64,000 bases of DNA from Adiantum capillus-veneris (Eukaryota > Streptophyta > Polypodiopsida > Polypodiales > Pteridaceae), in the NCBI GenBank assembly GCA_014529385.2, contig CM043954.1:100015747-100079746 (forward strand). Direction: 5' to 3'. The notes under the pieces were generated by a model. That model did not search any database and was not told where the DNA came from. It worked only from the letters and a program-made list of their open reading frames with translations. A program made the translations under genes and the position numbers. Shown piece after piece: positions 42,978-53,999 of the stretch; position 1 is the stretch's first letter, and each line of letters starts with the position of its first letter.

Positions 42978-44048
42978 GGACTTTTTGATCTCCCCTCAAT
43001 TACCTTGAAAGGTGCTTTTTCTGTGGAAGTATGTACAGTGTTATTGTAAGCATACTCCACTAAGGGTAAGTACTTCTCCCATTGGGATCTTTGATCTACT
43101 TTCGTTACATAGGCTTTTAGTAGATCGAGAATGGTTAGGTTAGCTATTTCACTTTGGCCATCCGTTTGTGGATGATAGGCCGAAGAGAAGTTTAGCCTTG
43201 TCCCTAAATTCTCAAAGAGACCCTTCCAGAAATTACTGGTCATTCTAGGATCTCTATCCGACACTATGGACATTGGCATGCCATGGTACTTGAAAATTTG
43301 TGAAATGAAGAGGGTTGCCATTTGATGGGCTTTGATAGTCTTTTTGACAGGTATAAAATGAGCTTGTTTACTGAACCTGTCTACTATCTTCCATATTCCC
43401 ATGGATAGACTTAGGCAATCCAAAGATAAAATCCATGGATATGCTCTCCCATGGTGAATTAGGGATTGGCAAGGGTTGAAGCAATCCAAGTTGCTTCCCT
43501 CTATCAAATTTTGTCTTTTGGCATACCACACATTTAGAAACATACTCTTGTATGTTCACTTTCATGGTAGGCCAATAGAAATATGTTTCAATTCCCTTTA
43601 AGGTAGACTGAATCCCTCTATGCCCCGCATAAGGTGAAGCATGAGATTCATACATTACTCAGTTCTCATGTAGTGAGTTAGTAATGCATAGTCTATTGCC
43701 ATAGAGAAGATAACCATCTTGTAAAGTAAATGGTTCTTCTTTCTTCCCTAATGCAAGGGCTGGAATCACATCTCTAAAATCGGGATCAATAGCATACTCA
43801 TCTATCATTGAAGATAGATCATTGTGAGTTGCTATGAAAACCGCATTCACTCTCGGCCATCTTGAGAGTGCATTAGCTACTTGATTATGCTTGCCAGCAA
43901 TGTGAGCAATATGAAAATGAAATTGCGAAAGGAAATTTGCCCACCTCATTTGTTTGTCGAAGAGCTTGGTCTGTGTCATGAAGTACTTAAGACTTTGGTG
44001 ATCCGTTCGCGCAGAATGAAAGGAGTCCCCAATAAATAGTGCTTCCAT
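42803..44048 (-). pseudogene. RNase H end and integrase core (element D)
   Basis: From the right: SARTDHQSLKYFMTQTK and HIAGKHNQVANALSRWPRV (RNase H end), then the zinc region YESHASPYAGHRGIQSTLKG and CVVCQKTKFDRGK. The core has SMDFIFGLPKS, SIVSDRDPRMTSNFWKGLF and SSAYHPQTDGQSEIANLTI, i.e. the D-D-E triad. Frameshifts near 44030, 43655 and 43400-43450 and near 42980 break the polyprotein into overlapping frames. Confidence 0.85.
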
Positions 44049-45240
44049 GAGTCTAAGGCATGTAGAACTGCAAGGAGTTCCTTTTCATATATGCCTAAAG
44101 CTTGCTCAACAGGGTCGAGCCTTCGACTCTCATAGCCTATGGCGTTCCCTTCTTGGAGCAAAACAGCTCCAAGGCAATCACCACAAGCATCACATTGGAC
44201 CTCAAATGGTTTTGAGAGATCCGGTAGTGTAAGCAGAGGTTGAGAGATAAGCTTTTCTTTAAGCTTTTCAAAAGCATTGTTCTCCTTAGCAGACCATGTA
44301 TACCTAACACTTTTCTTTGTTAGGTCATGTAATGGTCCCGCAATTTGTGAGAACTTTTCTACGAAGCATCTATAGTATGCACACATACCTATAAAGCTTC
44401 TTAGTTCATGAAGATTCCTTGTTTTAGGCCATCCTTTTATTACCTCTAACTTTGATCGATCCATTTGGATGCCATCTTGAGAGATAATGTGACCTAAATA
44501 CTGAATCTCTTGCAAGAAAAATTCACTTTTCTTTTGATTAACATAAACTTTATTCTCTCTCAAAACTTGAAATATTACCTGGAGGTGTTGCTTGTGTTCA
44601 TCTAATGAATTAGAGTAGATGATAATATCATCAAAGAACACTCCAGTGAAGGTTCGATGAGGCCTGAACAGCTTCTCCATCAAGCGGTTGAATGTGGTTG
44701 GTGCATTGGTCAAGCCAAAAGGCATGACAATGTATTCATAAAGACCAAATGTGGTGAGAAATGCGGTCTTTACAATGTCTTGATCAACTATCCTTATTTG
44801 ATGATAGCCACTTTTTAGGTCAATCCTACTGAAGTAGGCCAATCCTTGTAGCTTATCAAATAGGTCTTCTACCCGTGGAACGGGAAACCTATTTTTGATA
44901 GTGATCCTATTTAGTGCTCTATAGTCGACACACATATGATATGTGCCGTCTTTGTTTTGCACTAATAGCACAGGTGAGCAAAATGGAGATGAGCTAGGCC
45001 TAACCGTGCCCTTCTCAACTAACTCATGCACTTGCCGCATAATCCCCTCTTGTTGAGCTTGAGAAACTCTATAAGGAGGTTTGTTAGGCGGTGAACTTCC
45101 TAGAAGAAGTTCAATTGCATGGTCATCATTACCTCGTTTAGGAGGTAGCTCACAAGGGATGTCGTCAATAAAAACATCTTGAAACCCCTTGAGAAAATTG
45201 GATAGCTCTAATTCCTTTTGGTTGCTTTTATTTTATTTTG
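43976..45240 (-). pseudogene. Reverse transcriptase and RNase H (element D)
   Basis: A frame open from about 45235 to 43976. It begins LSNFLKGFQDVFIDDIPCEL and PPNKPPYRVSQAQQEGIM, then VRPSSSPFCSPVLLVQNKDG, YRALNRITIKNRFPVPRVED, SRIDLKSGYHQIRI, MPFGLTNAPTTFNRLM, and the catalytic box VFFDDIIIYS (Tyr replaced by Phe). The thumb (YLGHIISQDGIQMD, FIGMCAYYRCFVEKFSQIAG) and RNase H (VQCDACGDCLGAVLLQEGNA, AVLHALDSWKHYLLG) follow. A frameshift at its end moves the RNase H tail to the next frame. This is the best-preserved domain of D. Confidence 0.88.
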
Positions 45241-45321
45241 CTAAAGCATAAGGTTCATTTTGAGAATCTTTAACAAAAATCATGTACACGGAAATAGAGC
45301 TCTTTATTGACTTGTTGAAAG

Positions 45322-45690
45322 CTAGTGTATGTACAATGGGATAGTGTTACCCATTTCCTTAGCATCTATATATATGTCTTTTTCCCTAAACTTAAAGGAG
45401 ATTCTCCTTTCAGGGAATTTAACATTGGCAGCCAGGCGGTCAAACCATGGTGCCCCTAGGATTACATCCTCATGCTTGAGAGGAGAGATAAAGAAGTCCT
45501 CTTTGTCCACATACCTTTGAACATGAAGCCTCAATTTCCCGATTAAGGGAGTGACCGAAGCTTCTTGATCCTTGAAAGCACTGTCTGCGGATAGGACATC
45601 TCCCATCTCATAGGCTTGTATGCCTAGCTTGGTGGCCAACTATATATATATAAAGTTGTGAGTAGAACTAGGGTCAAAGAATAAAAGCAT
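45322..45690 (-). pseudogene. Aspartic protease (element D), frameshifted at a TA repeat
   Basis: The active-site loop reads LFFDPSSTHNFI where relatives have a D-(S/T/P)-G loop. Immediately after it a run of TATATATATATA (about 45641-45652) shifts the frame; the rest reads ATKLGIQAYEMG, LHVQRYVDKEDFFISPL and EDVILGAPWFDRL. The microsatellite expansion has disabled the domain. Confidence 0.75.
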
Positions 45691-47306
45691 CATGTTCTCT
45701 TACCTTTCCCCAAGCATGGCATAGAGGAGATCCTTTGTGGTGAGTTTGGTGAGTCTCCTCCTCTTGGATTTCAACCAAGGAAGCTCTAGGAGGATCTTGA
45801 TGGTTGTTCTTTTGGGGACAAGCGCGGTACGCATGCCCTTGTTCGCCGCACTTGAAACACCGGTTATCCTTGCGATAACGCTCAAGCTCTTCAGGAGAGA
45901 GTTTGTTCTTACCTTTGTAAACTCCCTTCTCTTTAGCTTTGTTGGAATTGCCCTTAGGAGACTTTTGGACATTGTCCTTCCCCTTAGGCTCGTTGGAACC
46001 CTTGTTTTTCGTGGGCTTATTAATTCTTTTCGCCCCCGTTTGGAAATTGATTCTAGAGGCCACCATAGTATGGTGTATTACCGCCGATATGGTACGTGGC
46101 CTTTGGGAGTTGACATACTCCGCCATTTCTTCAGTTAAGCTCGCACAAAATTGTTGCTTTTGCTCTCCAAAATCCAACTTTTTTGAAGACAGTGGCTTTG
46201 AGTTGTAAGTCCCAAAACTTTTCTACATATTTGTGGATGGATTCATAGTTAGAGAGATTTAAGCTTCGCCATTCGGTGAGTACTTTGTCTTTGGCATCGG
46301 TGGCCAAAAACTGCTTCATAATGGAAGCTCTTAAAGCTTTCCATGTTCGTGGAGATTCACCATTGGCTCGTAGGCTAGACAACCATTGCCTGACGGACTT
46401 TTGAAAGTTCATAGCTACATGGCATAGCTTAGAGGACTCCGTGAAGCCCTCATCTCCAAACGCTACATCCAATTGTTGGATAAAGGCCAAGACTTTGTCC
46501 GTAGCACCAAAGGTGCCATCATAGGTAAGGAAAGAGATTCTCTTCCCTCCCTCTTTGAACTTCTTCAGCTTGGATGACCTCTTCCATGCGGCATAGGATT
46601 TCCTATGGCCTCTTCTTTTTGATGGTTCAAAGGTTGCACCATCACTTTCTTCAGAAGGTGAAGAATTTGAAGAAGGTGGAGAAGAGGGTGACCTCTTTCT
46701 CGCCTTTTTCTTGGCTTGATCTTCGTCGTCTTCACCATCACTTTCATAAGAGGAAGAGGATGAAGAAGATGGAGAAGAGGGTGTTCTCTTTCTCGCCTTT
46801 TTCTTCTCTTTCTTTTTATCATCCCTCTTTGAATTATGGTGTGGAAAAGAGTGTGATGGTCTTCTCTGCTTTGGTGGTGATGGAGAGCGTTTAGCCCGCC
46901 GTCTTCGTGGAGTCATCTCCGCCGAGGTGGCGGGAGACTCACTTCTTTCTCGTTCCTTTGGTGGAGGCTCTTGAGTTATCCTTTGGGAAGGAGATGCATC
47001 ATCAAGAAGTAAATTCTTGAGCCCTTCGTATGGATTCTCTTCTTCTTTCCGAATCGGAGAGAGACCTCTTTTGGGAGTATCACAAGGAGGCTTCCTAGGT
47101 GTTCTCTCATCATGGTGATGAGCTTGGAGAATCCCGTGAGCACGGAGCTGCCGTTGCACTTCACTTTGGAGAGATGGATTTCCCATGGCTTGTTGAAGCC
47201 TAGAAACAAGATAGTTAACAAGCATCGGAGCATCATTAGTAGCTTGCTCATTAGCAAAATCAAAGTTATCAACATTAATTTCACTCTCTTTACAATTGTC
47301 AGCCAT
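45674..47306 (-). pseudogene. gag of element D
   Basis: ATG at 47306 opens MADNCKESEINVDNFDFANE and a 391-codon frame with a long basic, Ser-rich middle (KRSPSPPKQRRPSHSF, repeated KKARKRTPSSPSSSS and KKARKRSPSSPPSS) and TYDGTFGATDKVLAFIQQ. At a run of six A near 46176-46181 the frame slips, and the remainder (DFGEQKQQFCASLTEEMAEY, AVIHHTMVAS, and the knuckle CFKCGEQGHAYRAC) is in the next frame down to about 45674. The internal duplication of the KKARKR-Ser block is not seen in element A. Apart from the slip gag is intact. Confidence 0.85.
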
Positions 47307-47710
47307 TCTAACAACTTTTAGGTGTAAACTTTTTAGGTATACTTTGGCACTTCAAGCCCTAGTTTCTACTCCTCTTTACCCCGTTAGAAAAAACACTCAA
47401 GCTACTGTACCCGTGGCTCGAATACCATTAATTGCAAGGAATAGAAGAGAGGGTCTTTCAACACCAAAATAGCACCGGCTCCTGTCAAGCTTCTAATAGC
47501 TCAATAGTGGTTAAGCCGTAGGCAAGCCCCATAGGACTCCATTATTAAGACCATAGCTCTCGACAGTGATGCCCCGTTAACTGCACGAAGGCAGGTGCAC
47601 TAAAAGGCTGAAAAATCCCTATTCTACTTACTCACAGGCAATTAATAATACCAACCATTTATAGCTAGCTTGAGGACCTCCCTTCTTGAGCAAGAAAAGA
47701 TAAACCTTGT

Positions 47711-47722
47711 GCTCTGATACCA
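47711..47722 (-). other. Primer-binding site, initiator Met tRNA (element D)
   Basis: Minus strand TGGTATCAGAGC, one base after the 5' LTR end. Confidence 0.93.
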
Positions 47723-47860
47723 ATGTAACATTTAATGGCCTAAAAACTTGTGTGTAGCAGAAATTAGCATGAACATAGTGGGAATTTCATTAGAATGGAT
47801 TCCTAATGAGAATTACAAGAGTGCTTGGGTGGAGAGAGCAACAAAAAGCATAACACCTAG

Positions 47861-48073
47861 TTAGATAGCATGAAAAATACTTTCAAAAGAGAGAGAAATT
47901 AAGATATTGACAACAGTTGAGGACCGAATTTGCATGGAGCCGGTCCCCCCTCCAAAAGGCTTTGTATTATGGTTTCTCCCATCAAGAGAGACATTGTACA
48001 ATACAATTCTTTGTGTTCCTTCAAGACTAGCTAGTGCAATGAAGATGAAAGCTTCATGCACTAAGCAAAACAC
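47861..48073 (-). CDS. 70-codon LTR frame (element D, 5' LTR)
   Basis: Counterpart of 40570-40782, starting MFCLVHEAFIFIALASLEG; same length and stop. Doubtful as a gene. Confidence 0.2.
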   Translation of the reverse strand: MFCLVHEAFIFIALASLEGTQRIVLYNVSLDGRNHNTKPFGGGTGSMQIRSSTVVNILISLSFESIFHAI

Positions 48074-48916
48074 TTAACAAACACAACATTAATTATCCCC
48101 GTTCTCATACCCAAGACCTCACACACCTTCGAAGATGGTGAGAGCTAACAGGGTATGAGAGTAGATTGAGAGGAAGAAGGAGTATCTTATGAGAAAGATG
48201 TACATCTCCTCACATAATCACTCATATTAGCATAGCTTAGCTTAGTAATTAGCATGGTAGAGGAGATGAGAATGCATTGAAGCTTGGCTCTTGGTTGGAT
48301 TTGCATCACAAAGCCAAGAGTTGTTGGTGTAGGCCTCCCTTCTCACAAGCTTGGAGTAGCTGGTAAGCTTTCCATTAAAGCTTGAGAAGGAGAGAGAGTC
48401 TTCTTTACTTCACACATGAGATTGTGTGAGTGTGTGTGTGATAATGCCTTGCAAAAATCAGCCCCCTCTCTCTCTCTTGGGTGAGCCCTCTTGCTATTTG
48501 CTCTTCCTCTACCCTCATTAGACCTCCTCAGGTCAAGCCAATGACTATTAAGAAGCATAAGTGATAGCCTTCTGACATGTGTCCCCCTTTCCCTTTTGTG
48601 AGAGCTTTAGGTAATTTAATAATTCAGCTAAACTCTCATTGGACCCCTTTGCCTCCTGGCCAATAGGAATCAGGCAAGCCATTGGGCTGCTGAATGCTCA
48701 TTGGACCCCTTGGGAGACTGTCCAATAGTCTTCTAGAGGACTTAATTCTCATTGGTTATTTTATTAAGTGTTTTTAAATTAATTAAACTAGATTTACTCT
48801 AGCCTAATTCTCATTGGTCCACCTCCAAGGCCATCCAATAGAAATTGGGTACAGCTTGTGGGCATCTGGGCTAGGGAGCTGACATGTGTCCCTCATTCCC
48901 TTTGTGTAAAGGGAGC

Positions 48917-48917
<1 letters not shown>

Positions 48918-48967
<50 letters not shown>
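48918..48967. repeat. (GT)n microsatellite in element D 5' LTR
   Basis: About 25 GT units; the 3' LTR has about 9 units at the same place (41632-41650). Confidence 0.95.
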
Positions 48968-48968
<1 letters not shown>

Positions 48969-49343
48969 CTTTCTCTCTCATCCCCTACAAGAAAGTCTCG
49001 CCCCCTCCCAAGTAGGGATTGCTAAGACTTTTTTGTACACACAAAGCATCCAATTCCCTTAAGGTTGACCTTTGGGCACAACCTTTGAATTTTGGAACCT
49101 TAGCATTTTGGAAGTCTTAATGGGCTGAACCTTAGGGTCTTTTTAGCCCATTGTTGCACATGGATCTTTTGCAGATGGCCCCCCCTTTGGATCCCTATTT
49201 TCCCTCGTTTGGATCCCTACTGTGGCCAGTCTGCTAGCTTAACCAATATTTTAGCTTTTTCTCCCCTGGCACTTCCCCATATTAAATGATCAGTTTAACA
49301 TGAGAAAATCATTTAGGAGAATTAGATATTGATTATTATGACA

Positions 49344-50276
49344 AGTAAAGTGAGCAGAACTAGAGACCAGTTATTAGCAATATCTAGTCAAAAGACCAGC
49401 ATAAATTTAGAAAAAATACTTCTTTGTTTGTGTCCAAGCTTAGATTAGTAAACAACATTCCTTAAAAAAAGCCTCTAACACAAAATAGGGCTAGATTTTA
49501 TGCCAATTTTTAATAGAGCATCAAACTTAGAATATGTATGTATGTATAGTTTATGGCAGTACCCCCAAGAGATGGCTGTACTAAAAAAACCACTAAGCCA
49601 GATATCCAAGACTAAAAAAGGCAACCAATAATCAGCAACAGGTTGTAGGTAAAACAAAGCTAACAAGCAACTCCACCTCAATAGAGAGATTAAGCCAGAT
49701 ATCAATCATGGTATTATCTGTATGTATCATAACCAAATTAGAACCTGCAATTTCCAAACTCGATTTTAGCAGTAAATCACTTCATGTGGTTTTGTACAAA
49801 AAACCTTGTAAGCCAAATTCATTTCTCAGGAAAATCCCCACGCAATTCTCTAAAGGAATATGAATCAACTCATAACATTCCAGAATATAAACCAGTGTTC
49901 AGCATCTACCCCACCTCAGTAGAAGTATTAAGCCAGAAAACAATTATGGTATTATAACCAGAACTTGCAAATTTATCATTTGAGTGAGTTACCCCTTATC
50001 CTCCTATATCAAAATGTCAACCATTCAATATCAACCATATTTTATAAATCAACAGCACAAGGTCCTGTCAAACCTAGATTAGTGGTAAAAAGCCAATGTC
50101 GTAAAGATGCACAGTACACACTAAAGATGGTGAATAAATAACCTTCGAAGTGGAAGCCATCCTAACAATCAACACAGTAGCTACGGATATGTATTCCTGC
50201 AGAGACAAGCATCAACCTTTCTTGCATATTCTTCTCTACACCAAGTCTAAGTGAGGAAGGAGAAGACACCCCTCAC
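49344..50276. other. Continuation of the duplicated non-coding DNA
   Basis: After the right AGTAA the sequence resumes the repeat text of 39600-39860: TTATGCCAATTTTTAATAG, GAATATGTATGTATGTA, TTTATGGCAGTA, AGCCAGATATCCAAGAC and CAACAGGTTGTAGGTAA. It is a more diverged copy of the local duplication. No coding frame. Compatible with a long intron on the minus strand. Confidence 0.6.
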
Positions 50277-50286
50277 CTTTTTATAG
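50277..50286 (-). promoter_or_regulatory. Candidate TATA box (minus strand)
   Basis: Minus strand CTATAAAAAG, followed by a CT-rich leader-like stretch and ATGs at about 50232 and 50163. It is a possible promoter for the acidic ORF remnant at 36973-37702. The next 560 bases to the right (50287-50852) hold nothing recognised. Confidence 0.35.
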
Positions 50287-50852
50287 TGATAGTCGTTTGG
50301 TAAGCAGCAGCTCAAAGTATGTTGGTTACAGTCTGAAATCGGAGACAAGGGAGAACCCCAAAAAATCTTCGGTTATGGAGGTGCAGCAGATGCCTAGCAT
50401 AGGAGGGTAGGATACTTTTAGAATCATACCAAGCAGTTAATGGCCCAAAGTCGTGTCAAGCCACCCATCATCAGATCAAGGTGTATCGTGAAGCATTATG
50501 AGTGGAAGGGGAAGAGTCTTGCCCCGACAGAGTAAACTAACCAAGTAATGCAGAGCATAACCGAGAAGTAAGCCTAGCATTTATGGGTTTAAGGAATTTT
50601 TCAGGGATTGCTCCCACTGAGCCCATGTTCCAAAATATTGGCTCACACTAACCCAAGCAAACCAAGTAAGGTTAAATCCACAAGGGGTTGCACCCACCAA
50701 GTTAGGTTTTTTGTGGTATTCATTTAGCCACGCTAATCAAGATAGCATAGTAGGCCAACAACAAAGAATTCAAGTATCATTTCAGTGTTTTCATACCCAA
50801 GGTGGAGATCCTTATGCTCAGAGTAGGCTGCTTGTAATCAAGCAGCAAACTC

Positions 50853-51096
50853 GGGGGGTTCACTGTTCAGTACCCCCCCTATATAACGTGCGTTCATCAC
50901 AAGGTATTAAAAAAACCCCTCCTTTAACATGTCTAAATGAATAAAATGACCCCTCATTTTAGGATTTTTTCCAAAATTGAATATAAAAACCCCTTATCTT
51001 AATGTGTCTCTGTTAATTGCCTAAAATGTTTTCATTTTAAAACCCCTCCTTCCGAACTCACGTTATACATTAACATGATTACATAGTGCACCCCCC
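50853..51096. mobile_element. MITE candidate with imperfect terminal inverted repeats
   Basis: The left end GGGGGGTTCACTGTTCAGTA and the right end (reverse complement GGGGGGTGCACTATGTAATC) pair imperfectly for about 45 bases, and both then reach an ATAACGTG(C/A)GTTC block. The 244 bp interior is AT-rich with CCCCT runs. No clear target duplication was found, so the class is unknown. Confidence 0.5.
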
Positions 51097-51234
51097 AGGT
51101 AGCACATGCTTACTCAAACTGCTAGAAGTGTGTTGGGTACAATGTTTACCAACATACATAGTTAGGGTAGTAATATCAATAGGTAGAGTTAGCGTAACTA
51201 GAAATAGCTACCCTGGTCAGATGCAGTGACCAAG

Positions 51235-52084
<850 letters not shown>

Positions 52085-52284
52085 GCAGGCCATCCACGTG
52101 ACTAAAGGGGCACGGGGTCTTTAATGAAGACCCCATCATGGGATCGACGTGACAGGCAAGGTATGCGGACCTCTCGAGGACAATCAACGGTCAACAAAAA
52201 AGTGAGGTCAATGCCCCTCACGCGACTCGAATCCATGACTTGGTTCATGGCAATGTGATGAGCTAACCACACGAGCACATGCAT
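52085..52284 (-). mobile_element. tRNA-derived SINE
   Basis: On the minus strand the head reads GTGCTCGTGTGGTTAGCTCA, with an A-box-like TGGTTAGCTCAT, and about 37 bases later GGATTCGAGTC, a B-box-like element. This is the internal RNA polymerase III promoter of a tRNA-like SINE head. A unique body of about 130 bases follows, including GATCCCATGATGGGGTCTTC. The 3' end is placed near 52085 without a confirmed tail or TSD. It is not a functional tRNA, as stems are not preserved. Confidence 0.55.
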
Positions 52285-52407
52285 TTCGTTTCCTTCAAGG
52301 CACGAAATAAATCTTATATGGTAAACTCTTAGAGGAAAAAATAATCTAGGATAAAAAAACTAAACTCAAACACGTTCATTTAAAATCGAATGCGTACACT
52401 CCTTTGC

Positions 52408-52445
52408 GATGGATCCCATGACGAGGTCTTCATTCAAGACCTTGT
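52408..52445 (+). repeat. SINE body fragment
   Basis: GATCCCATGACGAGGTCTTC followed by ATTCAAGACC on the plus strand matches the body of the neighbouring SINE (minus strand GATCCCATGATGGGGTCTTC and ATTAAAGACC), so a second, truncated copy in opposite orientation. Confidence 0.55.
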
Positions 52446-52587
52446 TATTTAGTCTTGAGGGCAGGCCATAGTGAACTTTCGTCTTGTTTAAGCTGACAAA
52501 ATATCAAGCTCAAATTTGGGTTGAAAGTTTCTGAGCACTTTTCAAGATTTTTTCCTCTAATGTTGAAAAGTGAGGCTATGGGCGGCC

Positions 52588-52595
52588 TATAAAAA
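52588..52595 (+). promoter_or_regulatory. TATA box of the mpaB-like gene
   Basis: TATAAAAA in GGCGGCCTATAAAAACAAAAG, 46 bases upstream of the chosen ATG at 52634. This predicts a very short leader. Confidence 0.6.
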
Positions 52596-52633
52596 CAAAA
52601 GACACTACAAACACAGTGCCGAGATCTGCGGCA

Positions 52634-53797
52634 ATGCTGCTACCTCGGCTTCTTCTCCTCTTCGCGTGCCTGCTAGCGACATGGAAGCTCGCGTGCGCTC
52701 TTCTTCGACGCCGACGCGCTTTCCTCATCTCGGGACTGCATACCCTCCGCCATAGCCACACCATCCACACCCACCTCGCCTTCGTCGACTTCCCCTTCCT
52801 GTTTCGGCGCTCCCTCGAATTCGGCCTCTTCCGCACCTACGCCATCCCCTCCATCTCTTGCACCCTCTCCCAAGCCGGCCATTTTGCCAAAAATGCCTCC
52901 AAGCGCTACGACGACACGGACATCCTAGTCCGGGAGTTGGTCATGCATCATGCCGATGGGGATCGCGGCTCGCTTGCGCTCCGCCGCTTGAATTTCATCC
53001 ACTCCCAGTACAAGATCAGCAATGCAGATTTTCTCTATGTTCTCTCCATCTTTGTTCTGCTGCCTCTGGAATGGATTTCCAAGTATGTGTGTGTGTGTGA
53101 GAGAGAAGGAGAGATGCTTATACGTTCGACCTAATGACATGCTTGTCCATCTGTTCTGGCCAGATATGGATACAGAGCCCTTACCAATGTGGAGAAAACC
53201 TCAGTCTTTACTCTATGGCATGATATTGGAACCCGCATGGGTATCCGTGACATACCGTCCAGCCTCAAAGATTTTGCAGTCTATAAGGAGGACTATGAAA
53301 GCAAGCACATGGTTTACAGCAACACAAACAAGGAGATCGCAGAGATGACGATGAAATTACTCTTGAGTGAGATGCCTGCATTTTTCAGGCCCATTGCGCG
53401 CAAGCTTGTGTATGCGTTCATGGACGATCGCTTGCGCAAGGCAATGGGATATCCCAGACAGCCGGAGTGGTTGAGTGCATTTGTGCTTGGTATGGTCAAA
53501 ATGCATGGGTATGTTGTGAGCTGGATGCTTCCAAGACCCTTGAATTGTGCAGAGATACGCATTCCGTCGGGGTGTCCGGCGTCGCAGGGTGCTCTCTTTG
53601 ACCCTGAGGCTCTGCACAAGTTGTTATGGCAACGGTATGAGCCGTATACATACAAAGAAGGATACAAATTGAAGGAGGTGGGTGCCATGAAGCCTGGGTG
53701 CTTGGGAATTGCATACCCAGGAGAACTATTGCTTCCTCTCTCACAATGCAACAACCTTCCTTGGCCACTTCCCCTAGTTAGAAAACCCCATATGTAG
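52634..53797 (+). CDS. mpaB / DUF2236 (rubber-oxygenase-type) domain protein, two exons
   Basis: Exons 52634-53082 and 53164-53797 encode 360 residues; an 81-base GT-AG intron lies between. Splicing restores LEWISK-YGYRALTNVEKTSV. The N-terminus has a hydrophobic segment (LLPRLLLLFACLLATW, residues 2-18) followed by RRRR, suggesting a membrane anchor. Residues ~115-190 contain ALRRLNFIHSQYKISNADFL, FTLWHDIGTRMGIRDIP and the later KHMVYSNTNKEIAEM, typical of the ER-bound oxygenase mpaB/mpaB'/rubber-oxygenase catalytic family; the His in NFIH is a likely heme ligand. C-terminal part ends KPHM-TAG. ATG 52634 follows the TATA box. Exon 1 is GC-richer than its surroundings. Substrate unknown. No stops or frameshifts, so probably functional. 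Confidence 0.8.
53083..53163 (+). other. Intron of the mpaB-like gene
   Basis: Donor AA|GTATGTGTG and acceptor TCTGGCCAG|ATATGG. It contains a short GT/GA microsatellite. Reading through adds an in-frame stop at 53134, so splicing is required. Confidence 0.85.
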
Positions 53798-53999
53798 GCC
53801 TTGAGCTTGATTTGCAAGCTTTTGTCGATGTTTATATTATTTTTGGGTAATGTGAATCTCATTGGCATTCCTTCTAAACGTTCCCACTTCATGAAATCAA
53901 AATGTAACGTTGCCTCCCTTCTCTTTTAAACATGGGGGAAGAGATGAAACTTTGCAAATCTTCCAATAATTAGCTCACCCAGACCTTCCTTAAATATCA

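Larger units (their letters stand above)
40433..49343 (-). mobile_element. Element D: structurally complete chromovirus-type Gypsy
   Basis: 8911 bp with two LTRs, flanked by a perfect 5 bp duplication AGTAA (40428-40432 and 49344-49348). Read on the minus strand: 5' LTR, iMet primer-binding site, gag with CCHC knuckle, protease, RT, RNase H, integrase with chromodomain tail, PPT, 3' LTR. Coding is damaged by a few frameshifts and a stop in the chromodomain, so it is no longer autonomous. LTRs differ by a few per cent. Family shared with element A. Confidence 0.95.
47724..49343 (-). repeat. 5' LTR of element D
   Basis: 1620 bp, same ends as 40433-42025. Confidence 0.93.

Noticed and set aside
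52200-52284. A functional tRNA gene
   Set aside because: A- and B-box-like motifs are present but the acceptor and anticodon stems do not pair; fits a SINE head better.
53314-53892. 192-codon minus-strand frame over exon 2 of the mpaB-like gene
   Set aside because: The plus-strand exon has clear family motifs and correct splicing; the antisense frame is a shadow.
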